DNA of 64,000 bases from assembly GCA_009192285.1 (NCBI GenBank), contig WBVU01000019.1, positions 310,001-374,000 on the forward strand. The letters run 5' to 3'. The notes beneath the pieces are model-generated. The model was not told where the DNA came from, did no database searches, and saw only the letters and a program-made list of their open reading frames with translations. Of the stretch, positions 13,901 through 25,400 are shown piece after piece. Position 1 is the first letter of the stretch, and each line of letters begins with the position of its first letter. Position numbers and translations under genes: made by a program. The DNA is from Morchella semilibera. Its lineage: Eukaryota > Ascomycota > Pezizomycetes > Pezizales > Morchellaceae.

Positions 13901-15924
13901 TTAGTGCCTCCCCCATCTGTCTACAAATGCTTTCTTTTCTCTACCCTGCCCATATAAGTCACCTCCGCTTTTCTGTAACTCTTCTAAGCCTCTGGCTAGC
14001 CCACCCATTCTGCCCGCAACGGCGTTGATTTTCCTCTCAATTTCTTCAAGACCATCTATGAGGTCCTCTCCAACAAATGACATTATTCCTCGCTTCCTTG
14101 CGAGCGGAGGGAAGACGTTTGCCCACGTCAAAGCTTCTTGAGCAATTCTAGCCACGTTCCAGAAGTCCCTGATGGCATCGCGAATCTCCATCTCCGCAGA
14201 GATGTCTTGATCCTGTGTCTGGAGTTTCTCAGATTGTTGGCGGACTTGCACATCCAAGTACTTATATCTTGAAGCTACCATCTCTTGGGTATCTCCAGTC
14301 GCGGGGCCTCCCTTTGCCGGAGAGGCAAATAAAGAACTTGCATTTTGTGCTGGCATGGATGGTACAGGAGCGCCTAGGAGTGTAAGCATTCTCAGCTCCG
14401 GAAGTTCTTCTTCAGTATTCCTAGAATCTGCCCCAAGGCTTCCACCACGGCGGCGATTTGGTGGGGTGAAAATTGGCATGTTCTTGAACGGATGTGGGTT
14501 CTTCACCGGAGTTGCAGGTCTTACAGAAGAGCTATCTGGTTTTTGGTCATCATTTGATTGTGGGGCTTCAATTTGCTTGTTAAGAGGTGACTTGGACTCC
14601 TGCTCTATGGTAGCAATTATCTGGGATATAGCCTTTGCTTTTGCAAGCTCTCTCTTCAGCCTTTCGGCAGCAGATGCATTGCGTTTTTGTAAGTGCACCA
14701 GAACAGCGTGAATCTGGGAATAATAACCGTGAGCGCTTGCCTCCCTTGTGCATGTTTATAAGGAGATACTTACATATGCTCCGCCAACCTTTAGCCCTTC
14801 ACTTGCCTTCTTCTTCCCATCCTCGACTTCTTTGATAACTGGCCGTAAGTATTCTTGTTCAGCAGCCATTTGAGCTACTGAGGGTATCTCAGTGTACAGA
14901 GTTTCTAGATCTTGCTTGAGCTCTGCGATAGCGTTTGAATCCTGACTATTGGCTGCGTTGGCATTATCTGGGTTGACAATTTCCAGGAACATGCGATCCA
15001 GCCTAGCTTTTAATGAGGTGGCAGATAGCATTGATAACCTACGTAATGAGATTAGACCTGCGATTCACGCAATGGATTGTGAGGCAATAGCAAACAAAAC
15101 CCATACTTTCTGACCAATATCGTGACTCTTTCAACAACCTCAGTGTCTTCTACTCCTTCATCTCCGTTCACAATCACACCATCCGCCAACCTACCGAGTC
15201 TCCCTAGGACCCTATCGTCGCTTTGCAGCATCTTTTCGACTCCCTCTAGGTCGACAGATGAAGCTTTCGTGTTCTGTTTGAAGTCGGTGACCTCTTCCCG
15301 TAGTATTCCCAGTAGGTCATCAATCTACTTAGTTAGACTCATGTCAGCCATCCAATCTCCAGTGCCGCACAAGATAGTGACACAACTCACAACGGCCTGC
15401 TCACTTTCCATTTCAGCCGCCCATTTCTTTCGCCGCCTTTGCTCCGTCTTCATCATCTTCTCTTTTTCTGCCTTCGCCCGCTCTTTCATAGCCTTCAGAT
15501 TCGCGTTTTGTCTCTGCAGCTGCGCCGTCTGCTGCCTCAGCATCTTCGTAGACCTCTGCAGCATTTCAGTTTCCATTTGGAGCTCATCCTCGAACCTAGG
15601 GCGAACTGTGTTAAGATCTGGATACTGCTTCTGGAGCTTCGACAGGCTCCCTGTCTTCTTGAGGTGGTTATAGCTACGGTCAAAACACCACAATCAGCAC
15701 TAGCACCATATGTGCCTTTCTCTACGACCGTACATGGGTGCTCACATCTCTGCTTCCTCTAGAGATACAAGCGTATCCTTACCCAGGTATCGCTCCACCC
15801 AGTCCGTGACTGGCGGTGCCGTCTTTGGATTAGCGAATGCCCAGGAAACATTTTCGTCGGTCAATGGGACCTGGTGGGACGAGAGCTCGTCCAGCAGGTG
15901 CGACAGAGCTTCTGAGGGGTCCAT
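13901..15924 (-). CDS. HAUS augmin-like complex subunit 3-like protein
   Basis: Five exons on the minus strand: 15924-15746, 15673-15391, 15324-15107, 15038-14774 and 14713-13901 (1,758 nt, 585 aa). Introns are 72, 66, 68 and 60 nt, all GT-AG, and the frame closes. The N-terminus has the HAUS3 layout: a helical start, NVSWAFANPKTAPPVTDWVE (compare the HAUS3 DWLF..FLDWF pattern), then EEAEIYNHLKKTGSLSKL and a long coiled coil (FEDELQMETEMLQRSTKML onward). Further coiled coils fill the middle, a proline/serine-rich linker lies near residues 370-420, and the C-terminal ~150 residues are helical. Length is near that of animal HAUS3 (~600 aa). Augmin recruits gamma-tubulin to spindle microtubules. 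The call rests on the N-terminal pattern and overall architecture, so another coiled-coil cytoskeletal protein cannot be excluded. Confidence 0.68.
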
Positions 15925-16332
15925 TTTTTGCTGCTAGAGCTAGCTAATTGCTTAATTATGTGTTTAGATAGCAAGGACAAGAGCGTATTTTCACGGGCGC
16001 AAACAAGGAGAGCCTCGTTGATCAGTTGTTTGAACTTTGAACACTGAAGATGGAGGCTCAACCACCGACCGGGGAGGGTATCAACAAATGTCGTTGAGCT
16101 AAGCTCACGCTAAAAAGCTTGGTCCAGGACCCCCACACTAACCACAAGTGGCACCTCATTATCTCCCCGAGCTGAACCGAGGTCCTGCCAAGGGTAAAGA
16201 TAAAGGAGGTGGGGGTATTCTCCCTCAGCAATATCTCTCGCGGAGCGACTCTAGGACACTTCATTTCTCGCTAGACTTTTAATTACATTGCTTTTTTTTG
16301 GGGGGGGAATTATCGAAGCCATACATTCAAAC
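15925..16332. promoter_or_regulatory. Shared divergent promoter region
   Basis: 408 bp between the start codons of the minus-strand HAUS3-like gene (15924) and the plus-strand LrgAB-like gene (16333). No other gene fits here, so it must hold both 5' leaders and both core promoters. A T(8)G(9) tract lies near 16291-16307, close to the LrgAB-like start. No known factor site is claimed. Confidence 0.6.
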
Positions 16333-18409
16333 ATGTCGTCGTACCTAACGACCCGCACGGGAGTGGCCGCAATATCGGACGGTTTCTTGGCGTTATCATT
16401 GGTACGTGACTGTGCCTGAGTCATTCCTAGTTAGGCGAATCTAATATTTAGCAGACACTACACTCGTCGTGGCGGCGACTGCTGGTGTCGTGGGTTTACA
16501 CTCCGGCGGGTATCTTTATAATATTGATAGCATGCTGGGGCGTCGATTCGGCCATAAGACTCACGGGGGTGTCGTTCCCGGCGAGTGTGGCCTGCATGAT
16601 CCTGCTGTTTGCGGGGCTTATTGGGTGTGATGTGTTGTTGGGAGAGAAGAAGACGAGGCGGATAGTGAAGGTTGTGGATGTGCCTGTGAGTATTTCCTTT
16701 TTTATATAGTCATGTCCTGGGTATATCTGCTTTACATAAGTCATACCTGGGGAAATGATTTTGGATGCCAGTAAATTGAGCTTAGGCCTCGTTGAGGGAC
16801 CTGACCTGGACTCGGCTGGTTAATTGGTGCAGCGACAAGGGTTTTTGCAAATTTCGCCACGAGCTTGGCTCCTTGCGTAAATAGAGAAATACCTACAGTT
16901 CCATTTACTCGAAGGGCCTATTATTATATTTCCTTGACTCTTTAACCCGAGCCCTTGTTCTCTGCGTTTGATAGTACTAAATGTAGTTATCTTGCTTACA
17001 TTTTTAACTTTATAGACTGGCTTCGCCCTGCGATACATCAATGTTTTTTTCACGCCCAGCTTTATTCTGCTCCCTCTTAGCCCAAGAATCGGTGGCATCG
17101 AAATTGGCAAGATAATTGCAATATTTTGTTAGTATTCCTTTTCGAGTGTTGTTTGCCTATTACTCACTACATGTAGTAATCGGCTTTGTCGTGATGCTCA
17201 TCTTCACCGCCTACATTGTACAGGCTCTTCAGGTCCTCTTCAAGACCCCCAAGCACACAGACGAAAGCGCCTCCGAGTCTATACCCCTAACCAACACACC
17301 TCAAGCCCGGTCTATCGGCACCACGCCCCAAGAGTCACTACTAAACATAGAGACAGAATTAGTAGCGCCGCAGCCCACCGTCGAACCAAACCATATCCGC
17401 GGTCCTGGGCCTCAATGTGCTTTTGCCACGCAGACGCCCGCGCTCTTGTCAATACTCCAGCAGGAGGGTACCCCGCTGTCCAGGACGCAGCGATGGGCCG
17501 CGTTCTTAAATAATCACCTTGATACAGCCACTTACACCCTCTTCCTCTTTGCGGGCATCATTGTCTTCTATACGACCTCATACGCTATGCCTCTACACCT
17601 CTCACTAAACGTTCTAGCCTACACCCTCTCCCTCTCCCTCCCCCCCAGGGTCCGTCGTATTCTACACCCCGTCCTCGGCACCTCCATCCTCACTCTCCTC
17701 CTCCTTACCTTCCTCTCCCTTAGTGTCCACCAGCCCCTCACAGCCACGCTCAAAACCTACTCCACCTCCACCCGCTACCTCTCTCTCTTCCGCGGGCAAA
17801 CCCCCTCTCTCCCCCTCCCCGGTGCCGGCGACATCTTCGCCTCCGCCCTCGACGCCTCCATCGTCTCCCTTGCCATCCCCATGTACACACACCGCCACTC
17901 CCTGCTCACACACCTCCCCAGCATCCTGCTCCCCTGCACGACGCTCGCCGCCGCCTCCCTCTTCGTCTACCCCCTTCTCTGCAGCTCCCTCGGCCTCGAA
18001 GCACACCGCAGCCTCTCATTCGCCGCGCGAAGCCTCACGCTCGCGCTCGCCCTGCCGGCCGTGGGAAACCTGGGCGGGGACTCGAATCTGGTCGCCGTGC
18101 TGTGCATCATGAGCGGGATTGTGGGGGTTCTGCTGGGCGGCGAGGTGCTGAGGGGCGTGGGCGTCAAGAGGGAGGATTATGTGACAAGGGGCGTGGCGAT
18201 GGGCATGAATGGAGGGGCGATTGCGACGGCGGCGTTGGTGGTGGGGGGGGATCCGAGGGCGGCGGCGTTGGGGTCGTTGGCCATGGTGGTGTTTGGAACT
18301 GCGGTGGTGGTGTTGACCGCTGTGCCGGTTGTTGTGGGGACTTGTGAGTATATCTTGATCTTGGTTATTTTTTTTTTTAATTTTTTTAGGGAGAGGTGAT
18401 CGATCATGA
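16333..18409 (+). CDS. LrgA/LrgB-type membrane transporter (PLGG1-like)
   Basis: Five exons: 16333-16401, 16455-16685, 17016-17127, 17177-18343 and 18390-18409 (1,599 nt, 532 aa). Introns are 53, 330, 49 and 46 nt. The N-terminal part is LrgA/CidA-like, with several hydrophobic helices (VSFPASVACMILLFAGLIG, then FALRYINVFFTPSFILLPLS, which is rebuilt only by splicing, then IGFVVMLIFTAYIVQAL). A hydrophilic linker (about residues 150-240) leads to a C-terminal LrgB-like domain with many helices, ending in glycine-rich MGMNGGAIATAALVVGGDP and GSLAMVVFGTAVVVLTAVP. Bacterial LrgAB/CidAB and plant PLGG1 (plastid glycolate/glycerate transporter) share this fusion or pairing. Substrate and compartment in fungi are not shown by the sequence. 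The last intron is inferred from a GTGAGT donor and a polypyrimidine acceptor; without it the frame reads on to the stop at 18397-18399. Confidence 0.82.
17128..17176 (+). other. 49-nt intron whose acceptor lies inside CTACATGTAG
   Basis: Intron 3 of the LrgAB-like gene. The donor is GTTAGT and the acceptor AG is the last dinucleotide of a CTACATGTAG palindrome, so one copy of the window-wide TACATGTA motif (17168-17175) serves here as part of a 3' splice site. Confidence 0.75.
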
Positions 18410-18965
18410 AAGCTGATACATTGGTGTTAAATTAGTGAAAGGCTTGGTGGGGATATAGTAGGGGAGACAATGGGGGGACGAGAGATGTGTTAGGTGTAGT
18501 GAGAGGCATTCATGGCCTATGATTTGTATATACATGCATGTATATACTCGAATATAATACATACAATAGAAGATATCACATATGTGTGGTGGCTAACAAG
18601 GGTCAATGATCGGTCATTCATGTATTTTCACCCAATCTTAGTCACGGACCATCACTCGACCCAAATATACGCTCCACACCACATATTGGAGACCACGTAT
18701 CCGGGCCAACATCGAATCCCAGTGATTCATTTAGCGCCTGGCCCGCTATGGCATCTTCATGTGCATCGCATGCAAGTTATATGTATATGTATGTACTTAT
18801 CTATACGGTAGGTCTAGATACGTATAATACTGTGGCTCGTGGCATCAACATCTCGCCTTGCTCACCTCTCCTCCTAACCTTCCATCTCATCTATCATATC
18901 ATCAGTATAAAAAAGCCGAAACCCCTCATCTAAAATAAACACCCAGGACCATATAAATATACAAA

Positions 18966-19439
18966 ATGCCTCCAAAAACCCCCAGCATCACATCCCCCAC
19001 CAGCACCAGCAGCAGCAGCAGCCGCACCCCCACCCCCACCATCGCCACCCTCACCCCACGCCCCTGGTCCACAACCGCCTGGACCCCCCTCCACCGCACG
19101 CACCACATCACGCCCTACGGCCAGCGCACGACGCGCTACCACACCGCCGTCTCCCGCCGCATCCAGGTGCGCTTCAACCTCCACAACGCCGGGCTCACGA
19201 GCGGGTTCTGGCGCGAGTGGGCGGCCGGCTTCATCGTTGCCGACTGCGACGAGGGCGTCTTCATGTTCAGCAACGACTTCTGGTACGCTTGTCTTGTGGC
19301 TGTCGACTTCGAGAAGGCGCTGAGGGTGGTTAAGGAGGCTGGAGACGGCGAGATGGAGGGCTGCTGGAGAAGGGGGGGCGAGACGTATGATCCGAAGAAG
19401 GGGGGGCAGTGGCCGGGAGATGGGGAGGAGGGGAAATAG
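18966..19439 (+). CDS. Unknown 157-aa intronless protein
   Basis: A single exon starts at an ATG preceded by a TATA-like ATATAAATATACAAA stretch and ends in TAG. Residues 1-40 are Ser/Thr/Pro-rich and probably disordered. Residues 45-125 look like a folded domain (RRIQVRFNLHNAGLTSGFWR, EWAAGFIVADCDEGVFMFSN, DFWYACLVAVDFEKALRVV), and the tail is Gly/Glu/Lys-rich. Codons in the first half end mostly in C and later ones mostly in G, as in the adjacent genes, which supports real coding. No family is recognised, no signal peptide or membrane helix is evident, and no function is proposed. It lies 556 bp downstream of the LrgAB-like gene on the same strand. Confidence 0.6.
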   Translation: MPPKTPSITSPTSTSSSSSRTPTPTIATLTPRPWSTTAWTPLHRTHHITPYGQRTTRYHTAVSRRIQVRFNLHNAGLTSGFWREWAAGFIVADCDEGVFMFSNDFWYACLVAVDFEKALRVVKEAGDGEMEGCWRRGGETYDPKKGGQWPGDGEEGK

Positions 19440-19814
19440 ATATTGGGGAGAGGGAGCCCCTTTATATTATAATTTTTTTTTTTTTTAGCCAGTGCTTTCT
19501 TGGTGGGCGTTGTGGGCGGCCATGATGAATTCTTAGTTACCCCATGGCCGCAGCGGTGAAATTAAAAATAATTGAATAACAATCTCATACCCTATTTGAA
19601 CAGAAAGCCACTAAAAAGTCCGCCTATCCTACCCAGTGTCGATTGTTATCCATGATATATAGCCAGCCAGTAGTACCAGCCAAGCCGAGGCTTACAGTTA
19701 GATAAACGAAGATCTTATTCATTCATTCATTCCCCCCCCCCCCCTTTCAGTGTTGCGTTGTAAAAGATCTCTTGTCGTAGATAAATGTGGGTTAAATGTG
19801 GGTTGCGGGAAGTT

Positions 19815-19921
19815 TCCACCAGAAGGCCGGTGCCGAGTGGATATAACACTTGGGTTGCCGGTCCAAACACCGTGTGCTTGGCCCCGGCAACAGAAGGTCC
19901 TGGGTTCAAACCGGGGGTGGA
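19815..19921 (+). other. tRNA-like segment (A-box, anticodon-type stem-loop, B-box)
   Basis: An A-box-like GTGCCGAGTGG at 19830-19840 is followed by a 5-bp stem with 7-nt loop at 19850-19866 (TTGGG / TTGCCGG / TCCAA) whose anticodon-position triplet would be GCC. A B-box-like GGTTCAAACC lies at 19903-19912. TCCACC at 19815-19820 can pair with GGTGGA at 19916-19921. About 37 nt separate the stem-loop from the B-box region, and the T stem has a mismatch, so this is not a normal tRNA gene. A tRNA pseudogene or the head of a SINE is more likely. Confidence 0.3.
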
Positions 19922-21578
19922 GAACGTCTCTGGGTGAATAAGCCGTGATCCCAGCTGAGTCAGTTACTTTTGTCCCAGCCAGCACCAATCCGCCAAACAG
20001 ACCGCCCCGTACCAGATCTCTCGTTACTTTTGTGTAAGCTCTATAAATGATTCGGACCGCTAACACTACTATGTCCTCCGTCCGGGCCGTGTGAAAACAC
20101 TTCCGGCGCCGCCCGGCCCTACCATAAAGTACACCCGCCGGGGCCTAGCCCGACTGATAGAGTCAGGCACATTCTCAGCCTTACTGTAGGTACCCAGTCC
20201 TGCACTGGGCTGGCCGGGTAAATACTCTGCAGGGTGTCTAGCGTGGGGCGTGGCTACGTACATAGAAGGCGGGGAGAGATTGAGGGTACCTTTATGCTAG
20301 AGGCCGGGCAGAGCAATTTTTATAGCAAGAATATATACTTTTTTACACGCCTCTCAGCGGCCGGTCCACACAGCCCGGTGCTATCCGCGAACCAATCGAG
20401 CGGGCCAGAAGTTGGCAATGACTACATGTACTTGGGTGTGCAGGGCCTAGTTCCGCCGTACAGGGGTAAGTCTTACAGGGCGGAGCGGCGGCGGGGTGTT
20501 GGTCATGGGGGAGCTTTGGGGGGGGGGGGGGGGCTGGCTTCATCCCTCTAGGGTACGTACATGTAGGACGTTGGTGGTTTGGGGCAGTTCTGTTAATTGG
20601 GGCTGGGGCTAGGGGGAGGAGGGCTTACATTTACATTTACACTACCTCTCCATTTTAAAAAGCCCATGTCCTACATTCTATAGTTAAATGTTTGAGGTTG
20701 TTCTCCCCCACGGGGGGTTCGTCGAGGGCCGGGAGGTTACTAGCGCCCAACAGAGAAGAAGAAGAAGCGTGGGGCAAACCCAGCCCACACATGCACACTC
20801 TGGGCCGCCGTATATAGCCAGGGCGGGGCAACAAACCCCAGCCAGCACAACAGAAGGGCCCCGGGGTTACATGTATCCTAATCCAACTCCTCCCGTATGC
20901 GTCCCTACACCGGGGACTGCCGGTTTGTTTTGTTCATGGCAGCAGACGGGGGGGTAATCCGGCCCGCTTGGTTCGGCAGCCCTACGTTCATGCCTGTCTG
21001 TGGTCTGTCTTAGGGTACCAGAGCCCAGATAGGAGAGAAGCATGGGGCGGGGTGTGTGGTGGTGGAAGCGCGCGAGCGGTACTGGCGGGTGGGTGGGGTT
21101 AGGGCTAGCTATGTTATCGGATTCTTGTACTGTATCAAAAGCTATATCATAAAACGGCAATATTGAGTCTGGCAGCGAGTAATTCTTATTATGTCTATCT
21201 ACCTCTGATACGGAGGAAATCCAGCTGCTCTTATAACAATATTTTCCTTAGCAGAGAAGCAGTAATGACATGATATAATAGTGGTCTAGCTAGACCTTGC
21301 CACAATTATTTATTTCCCCGGCTCGCAATAGAATCGCTTGCATGACTTCTGCAGAGACGAGTGATATTCAATGACACAGAGTAAGCCAAGCCAGCCATTC
21401 TTTGTCACGTGATAAGGCTCCCGGCAAAAAAAAAAAAGGGACTTGGCAACGTGTAGAGCGAGTGAGCCGAGCTCCCGCGAAAAAGTGCAAGGGTTCAGTT
21501 GCAGGTCCGCCGCACCCACTGGAGAAGTAACGAATCTGTAAGGAGTAGTAAGAGTACATGTACCTACATGTACTCTCT

Positions 21579-21773
21579 GTGTGTGTGCGTGTGCGTGTGC
21601 GTGTGTGTGTGTAAGAGGAAAGAGAAAAATAGGTTATCCTGTGAAGGAAAAAGCACAGACTGACTGACTGACTGACTGGCGAGGCTGATTTCTCTCTCTC
21701 TGTACCTGCCTGCTATATTCTTACTTACATACTCTTACGTAGTGGTGGTGGTGGTGGTGGTGGTGGTGGTGGT
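21579..21773. repeat. Microsatellite cluster upstream of the AKR1-like gene
   Basis: Three tracts lie within 200 bp: a GT/GC-GT repeat at 21579-21612, a (GACT)n run of about five units at 21658-21678, and about ten GGT/GTG units at 21742-21773. They end ~250 bp before the start codon at 22020 and could vary in length between strains. Confidence 0.85.
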
Positions 21774-22019
21774 ATTCTATCGGTATGTACTACTGTAGCG
21801 CATATGTACAACATAATATATAATATATTCATCTGACGCTCTCCCCCCACCCCCCTCTAGGTTTATATTGCCTGTTTATCCTGAAGATTTGGGAATATTG
21901 CTTGTTGCACTCTCCCAAATTCTCCCTCCCACTTACATATATTCCTCCCCCCCTCCCCCCCACTACAACCATCAACTATTTCTACTTTAGGGAAATATCC
22001 CTTCTCTACTTACTTTTAG

Positions 22020-22333
22020 ATGGCCAGCTCTTCTACGCGCCATGATAATCAACGCTCAAATGCGCCGCCAGGGTTCCCAACTCCATCAAAGAGCTCTGTT
22101 GCGCCACCTGCAGTTGATATGGACACCGTTGAGTTAAGGGATATGATGGCGAGTTCACCACCGCCCGAGCTAGAGCTCAAGGACGACATCATCAAGTTGA
22201 GCATAATGGGCGATGAGGTCGCCGTCAAGGCCCTTCTCGATAGAGGAGAGATCACTGCAACCTGGACTGACTCTGAGGGGATAGGACCGCTACATGTGAT
22301 TAACACCCCCCCCCTACCTTGGCCCAAATACCG

Positions 22334-22370
<37 letters not shown>

Positions 22371-24501
22371 TCACTGACCATTGTAGTGGGCTGCAATCAA
22401 CAACCGCTACGCCGTCTGTAAGCTGCTCATAGAGCGCGGCGCCGATGTCAATGCAAAGGGCGGTGAATCGGTCTCAACTCCCGCCATGTGGGCCGCCCAA
22501 CGTGGACACTACTACATCGTCAACCTTCTCCTGCGAAACGGAGCGGATCCCCTACTAGCCGATAGCAGTGGCTATAATATTCTCCACCTGGCAACTTTTG
22601 ATGGGAACCTGTTACTGTTGGTGCTACTATTGCATCAGGGCATTCCCGTGGACTGTAGGGATCCGTTGATGCACACGAGCCTGATGTGGGCGGCATATAA
22701 GGGGTATGCGTCGAGTGTAGATCTGTTCCTGCGCTGGGGCGCAGATATACATGCGGTTGATGACAACGGCTTCACCGCGCTGCATTGGGCGATTGTGAGG
22801 GGTAACTTCGGGTGTATACAAAAGCTCATCGAGTACGGCTCCGATAGGTTTGCCCGGAATAGTGAAGGTAAGACGCCGGCGATTGTCGCTGAAGAGTTGA
22901 AGGCCCAACGGGTCTGGTGGGATGCGCTGGGGGAGTGTGGGTATGATAGGGACGGAAACCCGCTGCACCCTACCGGCACAATACTGGGGGTCCGGGTGCA
23001 GGATAAGACTGCTGTCCTTCACAAGTTTTTCTTCTGCTGGCCCACTGTTATCATCTGGGCGGTGACCACGTGTCTCGTGCAGCTGCCATGGTTTCTGGGA
23101 GTACCTGTTGCGGGCGCAGTGGGCGCTGGGTTTCACTGGGTCGCCGATAAGGCGCTGGATTATGGAGATGGCGAAAAGGCGATGTATAAAACACCCTATT
23201 TGGCGGGTATCTTTGGAGCAACGGCGTTCTGGATTGCGGAGAGATGGATTTTCCACATATTACCTAGTAATAACCCCTCCTTTGTGTATTACTCTCTGAA
23301 TATAATAAGTGGTTCCTACAAGCATGAGTGGGGGCATAAGTTGACTTTCTTTTCTTTCCTTGCGCCCCAAAAGATACTTTCGGCACCGTCCCATTCAGCA
23401 ACATATTCTTTGGGATTGCCTTCGGCTTCTGCGTCTACTTCTACATAATTTGCATGCTTTATGACCCTGGTTATATCCCAAAACTCTCCAGTGTCACTGA
23501 GCAAAAGGCCGTGATCGAGGAACTAATAACCCTCTGGAAATACGACTCGGAGAACTTTTGCGTCCAATGCATGGTCCGGATGCCCCTACGCGCAAAGCAT
23601 TGCAAACGCTGCGCCAGATGTGTCGCTAAACACGACCAGTTCGTCCCCCCTCCTTGTCATGAAACCCTCCAACCCACTAACCTCCCCGATCAGCCACTGC
23701 CCCTGGGTCTTTAACTGCATCGGCGTCAAGAACCACCGCCAATTCTTCCTCTTCGTCTTCTGCCTCGAGATCGGCATATTCATCCTCGTCAACCTCGTCA
23801 TCTCCCACTTCTCGCTCCTCGCCCCCATCGAGCTCCCCGAATGCAGCATCCTCGCCGAGCCCTTCTGCTCCCCCGTTCTCCAGGACCCCTTCACCGTCTA
23901 CATCTGCCTCTGGGGCTGCCTGCAAACAACCTGGGTCACCATGCTCCTCGTCGTCCAGCTCGTCCAGATTGCGCGCGCACAAACCACCTACGAGAGCATG
24001 CACGGGAACCGCCACGGCCACCACCACCACTTCAACGAACACAAAGTCGCCGCCACCATCGCGTCCACCATCGCCGCGGGGTCCTCCACCATGGACGGCG
24101 CGCAGCTCACCCCGGGCCACCGCGGCCCCGACCCCGCCGTCCACAGGCAAGGCCACGGCCATGACCACCACCGCCCGCGCGGCGACACCTGCTGGACAAA
24201 GGTCAAGAAGGCGCTTGGCGTCGGCGCATTCGTGAACATCACGTCGGACCGCGGGAACGCATCGCGGAGGCGCAGAAACCCCTTCTCCAGGGGCATCATC
24301 ACGAACTGTAAAGACTTTTGGTGCGACCCGGCGCCGCTGCTGAAGCCGAGCCGGGAGGGCGGCGGCGAGGCGCTCCTGGGCGGCGGAGTGGTGGACTACT
24401 TTAATATGTACGAGACGCCGCCGAGGATGCGGATGCGTGGCGGCGGCGGCGGGGCGGCGGGGAGATACCAGAGGCTCGCGGAGGAGGAGGAGGAGGTATA
24501 G
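22020..24501 (+). CDS. AKR1-type ankyrin-repeat DHHC palmitoyltransferase
   Basis: Four exons: 22020-22295, 22387-23266, 23374-23638 and 23694-24501 (2,229 nt, 742 aa). Introns are 91, 107 and 55 nt. After a disordered N-terminus come about five to six ankyrin repeats (residues ~60-270; e.g. GADVNAKGGES, GADPLLADSSGYNILHLAT, GADIHAVDDNGFTALHWAI). Hydrophobic helices follow (VIIWAVTTCLVQLPWFLGVP), then the zinc-binding DHHC domain: CVQCMVRMPLRAKHCKRC, then CVAKHDHHCPWVFNCIGVK, then more helices. The DHHC motif (about residues 473-476) is restored only by splicing, because intron 3 cuts the codon of its first His. Akr1/HIP14 enzymes S-acylate cysteines of membrane-associated proteins, usually at the Golgi. 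All catalytic residues are present. The tail is His-rich, then Gly-rich and acidic. Length matches fungal Akr1 (~700-760 aa). Confidence 0.93.
22335..22367 (+). repeat. (CT)n tract inside intron 1 of the AKR1-like gene
   Basis: About 16 CT units form most of the pyrimidine tract of the 91-nt intron at 22296-22386, ahead of the TTGTAG acceptor. Confidence 0.85.
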
Positions 24502-25400
24502 ATGGATACATGTAGTTTGTGGTTTTTTTTTTTAAAGTTTAGTGTTTTTTCTTTAATCCGGTGGCAGATAAGCTAGCTGTGGTATGAATATTTAACGTGC
24601 GATGGTTTGGTTTTGTCCTGTTCTGGGCCGGGTCTGGAGGATGGGGGGCGGGGGGCGGGGCAGAGATGTATAAGGGATTTGGGGCTTTTTTTTCTTTTTC
24701 TTTTTGTCCGTGTGTTGTAGGTACTCTACTCTAGATACATTAAATAAAATTCGTAATCTGTCTGGTTTACGGTCGCGGTTGTTCATGGCTCGTCACTCGG
24801 CCTTGGTTGTAACGTAACGCTGCTGTGATCATCGTTACAGCAACGGCGCAGAATGGAAATTTTTGCAGACAAGACTTGCTAATATGAGTTCCTTTATCTG
24901 AGGCGGCGGCGGTTCCTTCCTCCCCCTCCCCGGAGAATAAAAACCTACCGTGCTGTTCTGCTGATCCAAGTATATTCGACTGGGGTAGTAAGAAAAAGAT
25001 AATGATAAAAAGGTATTAGGACATGTCTTGATCGAGTGGTCTTGTCTCGCCCTGTCTTGCGCAGTCTCCACTAGCTGCTCCGGAGTTTGGGGAGACTTGG
25101 GGGGGGTTCTCTCGATTAGGGGAGGGCTTCTCGGCGTGCGCGTGGGCTATGGAGGGCGTTCTTACTTTTTATTCTGATTATTTTGGTTGGATTGCTATAT
25201 CTCTACTTCTTGGTGAGATGAATCCAATCTCCCAGCCTTCGGTCCACAGCAACCTGATAGAGCGGAGTGGTATTTCCTTGAATTCCTCTACGGAGAACCG
25301 GTTAGGCAGTAAAAAAAAAAGGAGATGGCATCCATCTATCCCTCTCTCCAGCAAAAGACTTATGTCCCCCACCCGGGGACAGCTTTCTAGATTTTACGAA

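Larger units (their letters stand above)
19440..22019. other. Intergenic region with microsatellites
   Basis: No gene is supported. The region holds T, C and G homopolymers (about 19470-19487, 19733-19744, 20518-20533), a tRNA-like segment at 19815-19921, three ATTTAC units near 20629-20640, and a microsatellite cluster at 21579-21773. Five TACATGTA copies occur (20423, 20558, 20868, 21555, 21565). The last ~200 bp before 22020 are pyrimidine-rich, as expected of the AKR1-like promoter and leader. Confidence 0.55.

Noticed and set aside
17662-18112. Gly/Glu-rich and Ser/Pro-rich frames overlapping the LrgAB-like gene
   Set aside because: They are shadows of the GC-rich coding strand in other frames.
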